Shown: piece after piece, positions 8,680 to 16,818 of the stretch
How the letters are laid out: each line of letters begins with the position of its first letter
Position numbering within the stretch: the first letter of the stretch is position 1
From: Athalassotoga sp049965695
GTDB taxonomy: Bacteria > Thermotogota > Thermotogae > Mesoaciditogales > Mesoaciditogaceae
DNA length: 42,388 bases
Direction of reading: 5' to 3'
Assembly: GCF_049965695.1 (NCBI RefSeq)
Contig: NZ_JBMFWB010000016.1
Span: 1 to 42,388 of the forward strand
Position numbers and translations under genes: made by a program
The notes under the pieces: generated by a model
The model's input: the letters and a program-made list of their open reading frames with translations, nothing else
What the model was told of the DNA's origin: nothing
Databases searched by the model: none

Positions 8680-10567
8680 CGTCTTTTGCTTTCACGCCCG
8701 ATGATTCGTTTCCATTATGATCGAGACTGAGTTCGCCCTTTAAAAGTTTATCGAGTTCTTCTCCTTCTATCGTTTCTTTTTCAAGCAATATCGTGGCTAT
8801 ATCATCGATCTTGTCTCTGTACTTTTTCAAAATATCCATTGCCTTTTTGTAACTTTCCTCGATAATCCTTTTAACCTCGTAATCTATCTTTGACGCCGTT
8901 TCTTCACTGTAGTTCGGAAGCCTTGCAATTTGTTTGCCGAGAAAAACTTCTCCTTCGTCTTCTCCCCATGAAACAGGGCCTATTGTGTCACTCATGCCGT
9001 ACTTGCAAACCATGTCTTTTGCGAGTTTTGTGGCTACTTCGAGATCGTTTGAAGCCCCTGTGGTTATTTGGTGAAAAACGAGTTCTTCCGCCGCCCTTCC
9101 GCCGAGCATTCCAGAAAGTCTATCGAGCATTTCGTCCTTGGACATCAAATACCTGTCACGGGTAGGAAGTTGAAGTGTAAAGCCAAGTGCATGCATTCCT
9201 CTGGGTACTATCGAAATTTTATGAACAGGATCTGCATTTGGAAGCACTGCTCCTACAACGGCATGGCCTATTTCATGGTAAGCCACGATTCGTCTTTCTT
9301 CTTCGCTTACGACCCTTGATTTTCTTTCTGGCCCTGCTATGACTCTATCTATGCCCTCTTCAAGTTCATCCATCGTTATTTGCTTTTTCTTTCTTTGTGC
9401 CGCAAGCAAAGCCGCTTCATTTATCAAATTTTCCAGATCCGCCCCGACAAAGCCGGGAGTTCTTCTTGCAAGTATTTGAACATCAACATTGGGATCTACG
9501 GGTTTACCGCGCATATGAACTTTCAATATATCTTCTCGTGCTTTTATGTCTGGTGGGTCAAGAAGAATTTTTTTGTCGAATCTGCCAGGTCTAAGTAAAG
9601 CGCTGTCAAGTATATCAGGCCTGTTAGTTGCCGCCATGACGATAACGGCAGTTTGATTGTCAAATCCATCCATTTCAACAAGCAATTGGTTAAGGGTCTG
9701 TTCCCTTTCATCATGTCCTCCTCCGAGTCCGGCACCTCTTTGTCTTCCAACCGCATCAATTTCATCTATGAAAATTATGGATGGAGAGTTTTGTTTTGCC
9801 TGGGTAAACAACTCCCTTACCCTCGATGCTCCGACTCCGACAAAAAGTTCAACGAAATCAGATCCGCTCATATGAAAGAAGGGCACATTAGCCTCTCCTG
9901 CAACAGCCCTTGCAAGCAAAGTTTTCCCTGTTCCGGGAGGCCCAACGAGTAAAACTCCTTTTGGCATTCTTGCACCAAGTACGTTAAAAGATCCTGGATC
10001 TTTAAGGAAATCCACGACAGACATTAGTTCTTCTTTTGCCTCGTCAACACCTGCGACATCTTTAAACGTTACCCTTTTGTCTGTCGGTTTGTAAACTTTA
10101 GCAGGACTTTTTGTGAAACTAAATGCCTGCGAATTGGCGCTGCCCATACGCCTCATCATCCACCACCAGAACAACATCAAAATCACGAGTGGAAGCACGA
10201 AATAAAATATCGCGTTTATCCATACGCTCGAATCAGATGCCTGTTTTGCCACAACACTTATTCCCTTTGTAGACATGGTTTCAACAAGAGAATTACTCGT
10301 CAAGAGCCATGGCGCATAAAGATCGTACAGTGTGCCATTCTTCATTGTGACGGTAGTATTTCCGCTTGAATCAACTACAACAGAAGAAATAGGCGTTGGA
10401 TCCTGATTCACCATTGATAAGAAATTGGTGAAACTTATCTGTGTTACGGGATTGGTTGGAGGCCACATAACACGTATGAGCAGGAAAAACATGACTATGA
10501 TCAAAAAGTAGATCAAAATGGTTCTCCAGTTAGGTCCGGTTTGCTTACTGTAATTTTGCTGTGGCAT
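8660..10567 (-). CDS. ftsH: ATP-dependent zinc metalloprotease FtsH
   Basis: 635 residues, a full-length FtsH. Two transmembrane helices (about 17-33 and 117-138) flank a short external domain. The AAA module has Walker A GPPGTGKT (209-216), Walker B IIFIDEI (264-270) and the second region of homology ATNRPDILDSALLRPGRFD. The protease domain has HEIGH (431-435) for zinc. It degrades misfolded membrane proteins and some regulators at the inner membrane. ATG 10567 overlaps the tilS stop by one base (TGATG) and is preceded by GGAGG, so translation is coupled to tilS. The tilS-ftsH order is common in bacteria. Confidence 0.97.
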   Translation of the reverse strand: MPQQNYSKQTGPNWRTILIYFLIIVMFFLLIRVMWPPTNPVTQISFTNFLSMVNQDPTPISSVVVDSSGNTTVTMKNGTLYDLYAPWLLTSNSLVETMSTKGISVVAKQASDSSVWINAIFYFVLPLVILMLFWWWMMRRMGSANSQAFSFTKSPAKVYKPTDKRVTFKDVAGVDEAKEELMSVVDFLKDPGSFNVLGARMPKGVLLVGPPGTGKTLLARAVAGEANVPFFHMSGSDFVELFVGVGASRVRELFTQAKQNSPSIIFIDEIDAVGRQRGAGLGGGHDEREQTLNQLLVEMDGFDNQTAVIVMAATNRPDILDSALLRPGRFDKKILLDPPDIKAREDILKVHMRGKPVDPNVDVQILARRTPGFVGADLENLINEAALLAAQRKKKQITMDELEEGIDRVIAGPERKSRVVSEEERRIVAYHEIGHAVVGAVLPNADPVHKISIVPRGMHALGFTLQLPTRDRYLMSKDEMLDRLSGMLGGRAAEELVFHQITTGASNDLEVATKLAKDMVCKYGMSDTIGPVSWGEDEGEVFLGKQIARLPNYSEETASKIDYEVKRIIEESYKKAMDILKKYRDKIDDIATILLEKETIEGEELDKLLKGELSLDHNGNESSGVKAKDVARENN

Positions 10568-11955
10568 CAGAAAACGCCTCCTTCCCTAATTAAACTTAGG
10601 ATACGTCTGGTTTTGCCCGTTATTTTCAAATCATCCGGAAAAGTTATTCCAACAACCCATAATATCTTTCCATCGATTTGAGAAACAACGGGAAAAGTTT
10701 TTCTTAATTCATAAGAAACATGATGATTTTTCAAGATATCTCTCACCCTTACTTCCTTTTTCATTCCAAAAGGCACAATTTTCTCCACATCACTTAAAGG
10801 TCTTACAACTAAAGGAAATTGTACCTTTTCCGCTTCAAGAGTAACACTGTTTTTGCCATCTCCAAAATTTGTACCTACTGCTTTCAACTCCGAATATATC
10901 TTAACAGATAATTCCCTTATTTTGACTTCTCCCGGCACCGAAAGTTCTAAAGATTCTTTCCATTCAAAAGAATTTTCTTTTTTAGTTCCAAAACAAACTG
11001 CTTTTCCGTTTTTAGAAAAATATATTCCCTTCCCAAGATTCAACTCACCATTTCCCTTTTTTAGAACCATGTTAACACATGAATTTATTTTACGATTTGA
11101 TATGTAAAGATCCATTTTTTTGAAAACCATTTTGAAAAGTTCTGACAGAATCAAATCATCCGCTTTTTGGATGTCTTTAAGATCAAAACAGATATTGCCT
11201 GCTTTTTCGGTTGAACTTTTAAAATACAATTCCACTTCTTTATCGACATGTTCCTGATATTTTTTCAAAATTTGAGATGTGTTCAAGACAGATTCTTCTA
11301 TGTTCTGACAAAATTCCGATTTTATCTTTGGAATCAAAACATGCCTTATCCTATTCCTAAGATAATTTGTGTCAAAATTCGTCTTATCCTCGAAAAACTC
11401 GAGTCTATTGATCTTAACATATTTTCGTATATTTTGCTCATCAAAAATCAAAAAAGGCTTTATATACTTACCGTTGACAGGACTCATCCCTACAAGACCA
11501 CCTATTCCGCTGCCTCTAAAGAGTCTTAAAAAGAAGTTCTCGGTTAAATCTGAAAGATGATGGGCAGTTGCGATCTTGTTGGCATTGTGTTTTGAAGCCA
11601 ATTCCTCGAAGAATTCATATCTTACGACCCTTGCACCTTCTTCGAGAGAAAGGCCTTTATGATTTTTAATGTACTCTGGCACATTTCTTGATTCAACGAA
11701 ACAATTCATTCCACATTCCTCGGCCATTTTTTTAACACCTTCTCCTTCAAAAACGGCCTCAGGTCTTATCATGTGGTTAAGATGGGCGACAAAAAATTCT
11801 GATCCCAGATGTGCTTTTATTTTCGAGAGAGCATACATCATCGCAACAGAATCAGCACCGCCAGAGACCGCTAACATCACGCGATCTCCTTTTTCAATCA
11901 TAGACGTTTTTTTTATGAATTTTAGAAGTTCATATTCAAAATCGTTTAATTTCAA
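10567..11955 (-). CDS. tilS: tRNA(Ile)-lysidine synthase TilS
   Basis: 462 residues. The PP-loop ATP site SGGADS is at residues 31-36, followed by AHLNHMIRPEA and ATAHHLSDLTENFFLRLFRGSG, all typical of TilS N-terminal domains. The C-terminal TilS substrate domain is visible near the end (RVRDILKNHHVSYELRKTFPVV). The enzyme attaches lysine to C34 of the minor tRNA(Ile) in the cytoplasm, so it should be essential. The start is TTG 11955, overlapping the preceding stop (TTGA), with AAAGG about 8 bases upstream. Confidence 0.94.
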   Translation of the reverse strand: MKLNDFEYELLKFIKKTSMIEKGDRVMLAVSGGADSVAMMYALSKIKAHLGSEFFVAHLNHMIRPEAVFEGEGVKKMAEECGMNCFVESRNVPEYIKNHKGLSLEEGARVVRYEFFEELASKHNANKIATAHHLSDLTENFFLRLFRGSGIGGLVGMSPVNGKYIKPFLIFDEQNIRKYVKINRLEFFEDKTNFDTNYLRNRIRHVLIPKIKSEFCQNIEESVLNTSQILKKYQEHVDKEVELYFKSSTEKAGNICFDLKDIQKADDLILSELFKMVFKKMDLYISNRKINSCVNMVLKKGNGELNLGKGIYFSKNGKAVCFGTKKENSFEWKESLELSVPGEVKIRELSVKIYSELKAVGTNFGDGKNSVTLEAEKVQFPLVVRPLSDVEKIVPFGMKKEVRVRDILKNHHVSYELRKTFPVVSQIDGKILWVVGITFPDDLKITGKTRRILSLIREGGVF

Positions 11956-12287
11956 TTCTGGACCTTTGATTTGACAAAATTTGTAACAAAATCGGAGGCA
12001 AATGTTTCTCTTATCTGTGCATATCGGTTCTTTAAATCGTTAACTTCGGAAATGGACTTTTGAATTATCTCTTTTGATTCGGATTGTGCCTCTGTTTCGG
12101 CTTTGTCGATCATTTCTTTTGCCACTTTATTCGCTTCTGATATTTTATTTTTAACCATCATTTCGCCTTCTTGTGTGACTTTCGAAATAATCTCTTTCGA
12201 TTGATTTTTTGCCGTCTCTATGATCTCCCGTGCACTTTTTTCAGATGAAATCAATTGTTTAACAATTTCTTCAACTTCCAAGGTCAT
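11952..12287 (-). CDS. Small coiled-coil protein, ATP-synthase subunit H/E-like
   Basis: 111 residues, almost entirely charged helix with many E, K, S and A and no membrane segment. The regular EIIETAKNQSKEII, EANKVAKEMIDKAETEAQ pattern resembles the peripheral-stalk subunits of V/A-type ATPases or subunit H, but composition alone can produce this and no ATPase gene is nearby. It heads the operon leading to tilS and ftsH and overlaps tilS by 4 bases. A good GAGGAGG lies just upstream of its ATG. I do not assign a function. Confidence 0.6.
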   Translation of the reverse strand: MTLEVEEIVKQLISSEKSAREIIETAKNQSKEIISKVTQEGEMMVKNKISEANKVAKEMIDKAETEAQSESKEIIQKSISEVNDLKNRYAQIRETFASDFVTNFVKSKVQN

Positions 12288-12408
12288 AAACCTCCTCGTT
12301 TGTAATTATAATTAACGCTGTCAAATTATTATAACATTTAATATTCTATTTGTGACATACCCAAACGCGGGAATCAACGATATTCTGCATTATTTGAAAT
12401 TTTTGAAA

Positions 12409-12471
12409 GAGGCCATTCAGCCCTGTGCTCACAGTAAATAAGCGTTCGGCTTTTAAAGTGAATTCAGTATA
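12409..12471. repeat. Diverged repeat, copy B (related to 38987-39047)
   Basis: Read on the minus strand, this stretch and 38987-39047 align from TATACT through CACTT, CGAA and TTATTT: by hand 28 of 38 aligned bases match and nearly all mismatches are transitions. Both then carry a GC-rich hairpin ending in CCTCTT. Copy B lies against the glutamate dehydrogenase remnant. Class unknown; it might be a mobile-element end or a non-coding RNA remnant. Confidence 0.4.
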
Positions 12472-12591
12472 GCAGGTTATAGAATTCAACACAACGCCCT
12501 TACCGATCCGGCCAAGAGAGGCGTAAGATATCACACAGATATGAATCTTGATGAAGTTAGACTTGCTTTTTGGATGTCCGTAAAACTCAAA
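12472..12591 (+). pseudogene. Glutamate dehydrogenase fragment (decayed)
   Basis: Read on the plus strand in the frame of 12472, the translation contains GYRIQHN, DPAKRGVRYHTDMNLDEVR and LAFWMSVKL. These correspond in order to the conserved N-terminal block of Glu/Leu/Phe/Val dehydrogenases (family pattern G-Y-R-x-Q-H-N, P-x-K-G-G-x-R-Y-H-P, T-L-D-E-V-x-x-L-A-x-W-M). The next expected motif, the glycine-rich PYGGAKGG, is absent and the frame runs into the end of the convergent methyltransferase gene. Upstream the frame is closed by TAA at 12454. No start, no ribosome-binding site and less than a tenth of the protein remain, so this is a relic, not a gene. Confidence 0.75.
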
Positions 12592-13255
12592 GTTCGCTTA
12601 AAAATACAGGTGCTTTCATTTTAAAGCCTCCCTTTTTACCGCCTTTTTTCCCTTCTAAAAACAACAATTTTGAGTCGACTCCTCTTTTGCCGTAAATTGG
12701 GACGATCGCTTTGATTATCATCTGCTTTGCCGTAAGAGTTTCAACGTCAATTAACATGTTTTTGGGTGAGGTTATGGCGAAAAATTTATGCCCATACTTT
12801 AAAATATTCCTTGCAGATGAGACGAATTCATCAAAGATGTCTACATTCCTTTCAAGAAATCTTTCGTTGTTCTGACTTTTCTTACCATCATTATGAAAAG
12901 GTGGATTGAAAACAACGCAATCTGCCCATTCGTGGCCAAGCAAGTTCGATGAGTCTTGAATGTCTCCTTGTATTATTTTTACTCTCTCCGAAAGGTTGTT
13001 TAAATTCACAACTTCTCTTGCAACCTGACAATATTTTTCGTTTATCTCTATTCCTACAAAATTTTCAACGTGCGGGTTTAGTTTTGCCATTAAAACAAGC
13101 ACGACTCCATTCCCGCTGCCTAATTCGACAACTTTTGTTGTTTTGGAATCCATCTGAGATAAAATTCCAAGCACAATAGAAGCATGCGTGTGTTTAACTG
13201 CCATTTGTTCAGGAGTTTTAAATGATGGTACGATTAAATCTTTGACATTTCCCAT
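12587..13255 (-). CDS. TrmN6/YfiC-like SAM-dependent adenine methyltransferase
   Basis: 222 residues, a single Rossmann methyltransferase domain: SAM loop VVELGSGNG (43-50), acidic strand end FVGIE (67-70), GDIQD, and the catalytic NPPF (117-120) typical of N6-adenine and glutamine methyltransferases. Overall layout and the PPFH segment fit the group of TrmN6, which makes m6A37 in tRNA1(Val). The basic tail EGKKGGKKGGFKMK would suit RNA binding. The start ATG is 22 bases inside the upstream GNAT gene and lacks a clear ribosome-binding site, suggesting coupling. Its 3' end abuts the dehydrogenase relic. Confidence 0.75.
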   Translation of the reverse strand: MGNVKDLIVPSFKTPEQMAVKHTHASIVLGILSQMDSKTTKVVELGSGNGVVLVLMAKLNPHVENFVGIEINEKYCQVAREVVNLNNLSERVKIIQGDIQDSSNLLGHEWADCVVFNPPFHNDGKKSQNNERFLERNVDIFDEFVSSARNILKYGHKFFAITSPKNMLIDVETLTAKQMIIKAIVPIYGKRGVDSKLLFLEGKKGGKKGGFKMKAPVFLSEL

Positions 13256-14070
13256 TGCGTTATAAAAGGTCTCATTTCAAACTCACAGGCCGCTTCATAA
13301 AGCGGATCGTCTTCTGGCACGTTCATTAAAATGATATTTGAGACCTTTGTTACTTCTTGAATTGATGATAAAAGATCTTTGAAAAAATCGTTGAAGTTTT
13401 CCCTGTCTTTTGGAGATGCATCTATTATGTAAGCCCCATTTTCATTCACTCCCCAAACGACGTAACCTATTCTTTCACCATCTTTGATTACAAAATCATG
13501 ATTGTACCTATCGTCTGACAGTTTCAAAGTTAAGGCTTCTCTTTGCCAGTTAGGATGACGCCATTCTTTCTCATTTTGAAGTGCTTCATCGTATATTTCA
13601 TCTATTGTCGCCGAAACAAATTTGTATATCGGAGCACTCATTATTTGATCAGTATAGAAGGACTTGAGATTTCTTCTCATCACGAATCCGTACTTTTGGT
13701 AAAATTTCACTGCGCGATCACCGTATGCCACCTCAAGAAAAACTTCTTTTATACCTTTCCATTTAAGTTGATCTAATGAATAAAGGAGCAATGAGCCACC
13801 AATCCCCTTTTCTCTGAAATATTTCTTGACTCCGAAAGCATCTATTCTGCCTCTCGGTGGTCTCAGCGCATTTATGGAAAAGCCAACTATTTGATCATCG
13901 ACAAACATGATGAAAGAGTCATCAAGTGAGATGGAATTTTCTTTCATGTCAAGTTTAAAAGAAAAAACATCCCATTTTATAGGTATTGTGTAATCTGAAA
14001 ATACTTCATTTACAAGATCTATCGTTTTGCTTAAAGATATTTCCGACAATTTTTTAAATTCGACACTCAT
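13234..14070 (-). CDS. GNAT acetyltransferase, probably two-domain
   Basis: 278 residues. The N-terminal half is a clear GNAT domain: a FVDDQIVGFSINALRPPRGRIDAFGVKKYFREKGIGGSLL stretch, in which R-x-x-G-I-G binds the acetyl-CoA pyrophosphate, then VAYGDRAVKFYQKYGF. The second half (about 150-278) resembles a degenerate second GNAT fold with YVVWGVNENGAYIIDA. The substrate is unknown. The start overlaps the stop of the 57-residue gene as ATGA, so it is translated with it in the repressor-led operon. Confidence 0.75.
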   Translation of the reverse strand: MSVEFKKLSEISLSKTIDLVNEVFSDYTIPIKWDVFSFKLDMKENSISLDDSFIMFVDDQIVGFSINALRPPRGRIDAFGVKKYFREKGIGGSLLLYSLDQLKWKGIKEVFLEVAYGDRAVKFYQKYGFVMRRNLKSFYTDQIMSAPIYKFVSATIDEIYDEALQNEKEWRHPNWQREALTLKLSDDRYNHDFVIKDGERIGYVVWGVNENGAYIIDASPKDRENFNDFFKDLLSSIQEVTKVSNIILMNVPEDDPLYEAACEFEMRPFITQWEMSKI

Positions 14071-14240
14071 TTTGTACCCCCATTATTTTGCTTTTCCGCT
14101 TTATCTTTAAAATTTTCATTGTTTTTCGAAATCGGATCCCATATCTCAAAGTATCCGGATGAATTTTGAACAGAATTTTTTAACCAGAATATCTTTTTGC
14201 CCAGATCAACTCTCCAAACACCAATCCCATTAACCTCCAT
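14067..14240 (-). CDS. Hypothetical 57-residue protein
   Basis: A short open frame from ATG 14240 to TGA 14067, preceded by a near-perfect ribosome-binding site (GGGAGG, 6 bases upstream) and overlapping the GNAT start by ATGA. It begins 23 bases after the repressor gene stop, so it sits in an operon. The translation starts MEVNGIGVWRVDLGKKIFW and ends in a charged asparagine-rich tail. The G-V-W-x-x-D-L-x-x-x-x-x-W pattern is reminiscent of a PAS-fold strand, but this is too short to claim. No function assigned. Confidence 0.65.
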   Translation of the reverse strand: MEVNGIGVWRVDLGKKIFWLKNSVQNSSGYFEIWDPISKNNENFKDKAEKQNNGGTK

Positions 14241-14263
14241 GATTTTCCTCCCAAAAGTTCAAA

Positions 14264-14848
14264 TTATTTGAACTTCTGCCACCTTCCAACAACAACTCCA
14301 ATTAGGGATTTGGCGATCTCCATCGAACTCATTATAACGGGTCTATATTTTGGATTATCGGGTTTTAATATAACCATATCGTCTTGAAAATAAAGTCGGA
14401 ATATATAAGGCTTTCCTTCGATCAGCCAGATCACGAGATTACCTTCAACGGCTGGACCTTTTCTAACAAGTGCAATGTCACCTTTGGAAAGTACCGGTTC
14501 ACAAGAATCATCTGATACTACTATACCATAATTGCATCCAGCCCATGTGGGTAATTTCAGGTAATCAACAGGATTTTCAAAAGATGCCATTTCAAATATT
14601 GGGATTGTTTCAAGCGGGTATTCTGTTGCCGTGTTTTCACTTTCGATCGAAGCGCCAAGCATATAATCAACACTGACCCCGAAAATCTTTGCGATCTTTT
14701 TTAGAATTTCAAAGTCCGGAGCATTTCTTCCGCTTTCGTAAGCAGAGATCGTTTTATCACTCAGGCCAAGTAAAGTCCCGAGATCCTTCTGACTCATTTC
14801 CCTTTGATTTCTTAATTCCTTGAGTCGTGAAGAAAAGGCAGAGTTCAT
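14264..14848 (-). CDS. LexA/CI-like repressor (HTH_3 plus S24 domain, catalytic lysine absent)
   Basis: 194 residues. The helix-turn-helix (residues 7-62, MSQKDLGTLLGLSDKTISAYESG) belongs to the XRE family. The C-terminal half is an S24/LexA-fold: DDSCEPVLSKGDIALVRKG with the nucleophile serine at 115, and ILKPDNPKYRPVI. The catalytic lysine expected in V-K-R-L is replaced: the sequence reads IFRL, with Phe150 at that place, so self-cleavage should be impossible. It is divergent from the 76-residue gene across overlapping promoters and palindromes, and should repress both. GAGGTGA precedes the ATG. Resembles a domesticated phage repressor. Confidence 0.85.
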   Translation of the reverse strand: MNSAFSSRLKELRNQREMSQKDLGTLLGLSDKTISAYESGRNAPDFEILKKIAKIFGVSVDYMLGASIESENTATEYPLETIPIFEMASFENPVDYLKLPTWAGCNYGIVVSDDSCEPVLSKGDIALVRKGPAVEGNLVIWLIEGKPYIFRLYFQDDMVILKPDNPKYRPVIMSSMEIAKSLIGVVVGRWQKFK

Positions 14849-14864
14849 CTTATCACCTCATGAT

Positions 14865-14894
14865 ATTCTACAATAAATAGATATATAAAGTCAA
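14865..14894 (-). promoter_or_regulatory. Promoter for the LexA/CI-like repressor operon
   Basis: On the minus strand TTGACT (14894-14889), an 18-base spacer and TAGAAT (14870-14865). Both boxes overlap the nested palindrome, which fits autorepression. Confidence 0.6.
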
Positions 14895-14913
14895 TATATC
14901 TTGCTTTTGTAGA
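14867..14913. promoter_or_regulatory. Nested palindromic operator between divergent promoters
   Basis: Outer arms TCTACAA (14867-14873) and TTGTAGA (14907-14913) enclose a second perfect inverted repeat, AGATATAT (14879-14886) and ATATATCT (14894-14901), around a 7-base centre. The gaps between outer and inner arms are 5 bases on each side, so the whole 47-base site is symmetric. A further small palindrome, CTATG-ATA-CATAG, lies at 14928-14940 over the plus-strand start region. The likely ligand is the adjacent repressor. Confidence 0.65.
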
Positions 14914-14929
14914 TTAAACATGTTATACT
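14901..14929 (+). promoter_or_regulatory. Promoter for the 76-residue gene
   Basis: TTGCTT (14901-14906), a 17-base spacer and TATACT (14924-14929). The -35 box overlaps the right half of the nested operator. Confidence 0.6.
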
Positions 14930-14983
14930 ATGATACATAGATATAACAAAGTATACTTATAACAGATATGGAGGCATTTTCAA

Positions 14984-15214
14984 ATGAAAGAAATTGAATC
15001 TTTCATAGTCGAAATAATTGAAAATTATCCTTGTACAGAAATGACATTGACAGAAAAAATATCGGCTATTTATCCCATCTCCATATTTTCCTTTAATAAT
15101 GGTAATTTTGCTTCAACAGAAGTTAGAATTCTCCTTTCAGATTTACTTGACAATGGGAGAATTTTAATTTCAGATGATAATCAGATTGTCATAAAAGTTA
15201 ATCAAAGATTTTAG
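14984..15214 (+). CDS. Hypothetical 76-residue protein, possibly winged-helix
   Basis: Starts at ATG 14984 behind GGAGG. Mixed helix and strand with no membrane segment. The C-terminal part, EVRILLSDLLDNGRILISDDNQIVIK, has the helix-then-hairpin look of a small winged-helix domain, but no family is recognised. Its position opposite a CI/LexA-like repressor, with the two promoters overlapping one operator, is that of a cro-like or antirepressor gene. This is inference from arrangement only. Confidence 0.55.
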   Translation: MKEIESFIVEIIENYPCTEMTLTEKISAIYPISIFSFNNGNFASTEVRILLSDLLDNGRILISDDNQIVIKVNQRF

Positions 15215-15307
15215 GAATAATTAAGAGATTTTCTTTGTAAATTTGTCTTAATCATCTTTAAACACCAGAATTTGATTATAAACACCATTTTTTGTCAATA
15301 ATTACCT

Positions 15308-15352
15308 TTGACAAATGATTTTATGTGAGTTATTATTTGGTTAAACGTTTTC
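15308..15352 (+). promoter_or_regulatory. Strong promoter with LacI-type operator for the sugar operon
   Basis: TTGACA (15308-15313), a 17-base spacer and TATTAT (15331-15336). The core AAACGTTT (15343-15350), inside GGTTAAACGTTTTCC, overlaps the expected transcription start and matches the central part of LacI/GalR-family operators. The LacI gene at the end of this operon (22997-24007) is the natural candidate ligand. The rest of 15215-15379 shows no gene. Confidence 0.7.
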
Positions 15353-15379
15353 CTAATATTTTTAATGACGGAGGAAATC

Positions 15380-16801
15380 ATGGAGAAGATAAAAGTTGGA
15401 ATAATAACATTTTCAGATGGCCGACCAAAGGTTAACGCCGATCTTCTTGAGATAAACAAACGCTTTCAAAGCGAACTTTCGAAAGCGCTCCAGTCGACGA
15501 ATGAAATCGAAGTTGTCGAGGCAAAAGAGATCGTCTCAAAACCCTCGATAGCCAAATCTGAAGGTTTAAGAATGAAAAACGCAGGAGTCCATCTGACGAT
15601 CTTCAACTACGCTGTCTGGGCCTTCCCGCATTTTTCCGTCATATCGTCCAAGTTTGCGCCCGGGCCATTTTTGCTTTTTGGAAATGTTAACCCTCAATAT
15701 CCCGGCATGGTTGGCATGCTTGCCGCGGCCGGTGCTTTGGATCAAACCGGAGTCATTCACAAAAGGGTGTGGGGCGGCATAAAAGATCCAAAGGTCTTAA
15801 AGCAGATGCTTTCTTTCATTCGTGCCGCTTACGCGTTTAATTCATTAAGAGGTCAAAGGTACGGCATAATTGGCGGAAGACCTATGGGCATGTACACGGC
15901 CGTTCCGAATGTCGATCTGTGGAATTCTATATTTGGAATAGACATCGATCACATCGATCAATATGATGTCGTAAGGTTATCGGCCGAGGTACCCGAATCG
16001 AGAGCGGAAGCAGGCCTTAAGTGGCTTGAGTCTCACGTGAAAAAGGTCCATTACGATGGAAAACAGTTAACGCCAGAGAAGTTGAAGTTACAGATCAAAA
16101 GTTATCATGCAATCCAAAAGATAATAAAAGACAACGAATTAGATTTTGCAGGGATAAAAGCCCAGCCCGAATTGACGGATAACTTTGCCACGATGGACGT
16201 TGCGGAAGCCTTCATGAATGATCCTTACGACTGGGAAGGCACACATGAACCATTTGTCTTTGCAACGGAGGCAGATTCGGACGGCGCATTGACCATGCAA
16301 ATCTTTAAATCGCTTGCAAAAACGCCAGTTTTGTTTGCTGATGTTCGCCATTACGAAGAAAAAGACAACTTCTTCGATCTTTGCAATTCGGGCGAACACG
16401 CAACGTATTTTGCGTCAAAATCATTTAATCCCGAAGAGAATCTCAAGAAAGTAGAACTCTATCCCGAAGGCTTTTATTTTCCGGCAGGGGGTGCTTCCGT
16501 AAGGCATATAGCAGCGCCGGGCCATGTTACGCTGGCACGATTGACGAGAAAGAACGGAAAGTACTGGATGGCGATCTTGCCTGCGGAATTTTTGGACTTC
16601 GGAGAAAAAAAGAACGAAGAAAAGGCTAAGGCAACCCAGATAGAATGGCCGCATGCCTTTGCGAGATTAGAAGTCAGCGCGGATGAATTTCTCTCGACGT
16701 ATGATTCAAATCACACCCATGGCGTTTACGGCGATTGGATAGATGAACTTGTGGACTTTTGCAAGATAGCGGGAATTGAATACAAGGTATACAAAAAATA
16801 A
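15380..16801 (+). CDS. L-fucose/L-arabinose isomerase-fold sugar isomerase
   Basis: 473 residues. The N-terminal Rossmann-like domain starts KIKVGIITFSDGRP; then comes a segment typical of the FucI/AraA superfamily (VWAFPHFSVI, PGPFLLFGNVNPQYPGMVGMLAAAGALDQTGV) and GGRPMGMYTAVPN. Later acidic segments (ELTDNFATMDVAEAFM, AHGVYG-like HTHGVYGDW) could supply metal ligands. The expected reaction is metal-dependent aldose-ketose isomerisation in the cytoplasm; the sugar is unknown. ATG 15380 is chosen because GGAGG (15370-15374) precedes it by 5 bases; the in-frame ATG 15365 has none. By eye, this gene is richer in G and C at third positions than its neighbours, a possible sign of transfer. Confidence 0.75.
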   Translation: MEKIKVGIITFSDGRPKVNADLLEINKRFQSELSKALQSTNEIEVVEAKEIVSKPSIAKSEGLRMKNAGVHLTIFNYAVWAFPHFSVISSKFAPGPFLLFGNVNPQYPGMVGMLAAAGALDQTGVIHKRVWGGIKDPKVLKQMLSFIRAAYAFNSLRGQRYGIIGGRPMGMYTAVPNVDLWNSIFGIDIDHIDQYDVVRLSAEVPESRAEAGLKWLESHVKKVHYDGKQLTPEKLKLQIKSYHAIQKIIKDNELDFAGIKAQPELTDNFATMDVAEAFMNDPYDWEGTHEPFVFATEADSDGALTMQIFKSLAKTPVLFADVRHYEEKDNFFDLCNSGEHATYFASKSFNPEENLKKVELYPEGFYFPAGGASVRHIAAPGHVTLARLTRKNGKYWMAILPAEFLDFGEKKNEEKAKATQIEWPHAFARLEVSADEFLSTYDSNHTHGVYGDWIDELVDFCKIAGIEYKVYKK

Positions 16802-16818
16802 TGAAAGAAGGGATTTTA

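Noticed and set aside
12407..12442. An upstream frame reading KRPFSPVLTVN that resembles the part before the glutamate dehydrogenase block
   Set aside because: This stretch lies inside repeat copy B, which aligns with 38987-39047 where no dehydrogenase exists; the resemblance is probably chance.
12346..12534. Minus-strand 62-residue open frame in the intergenic region
   Set aside because: No ribosome-binding site, no recognisable family, and it runs antisense to the dehydrogenase relic and repeat.
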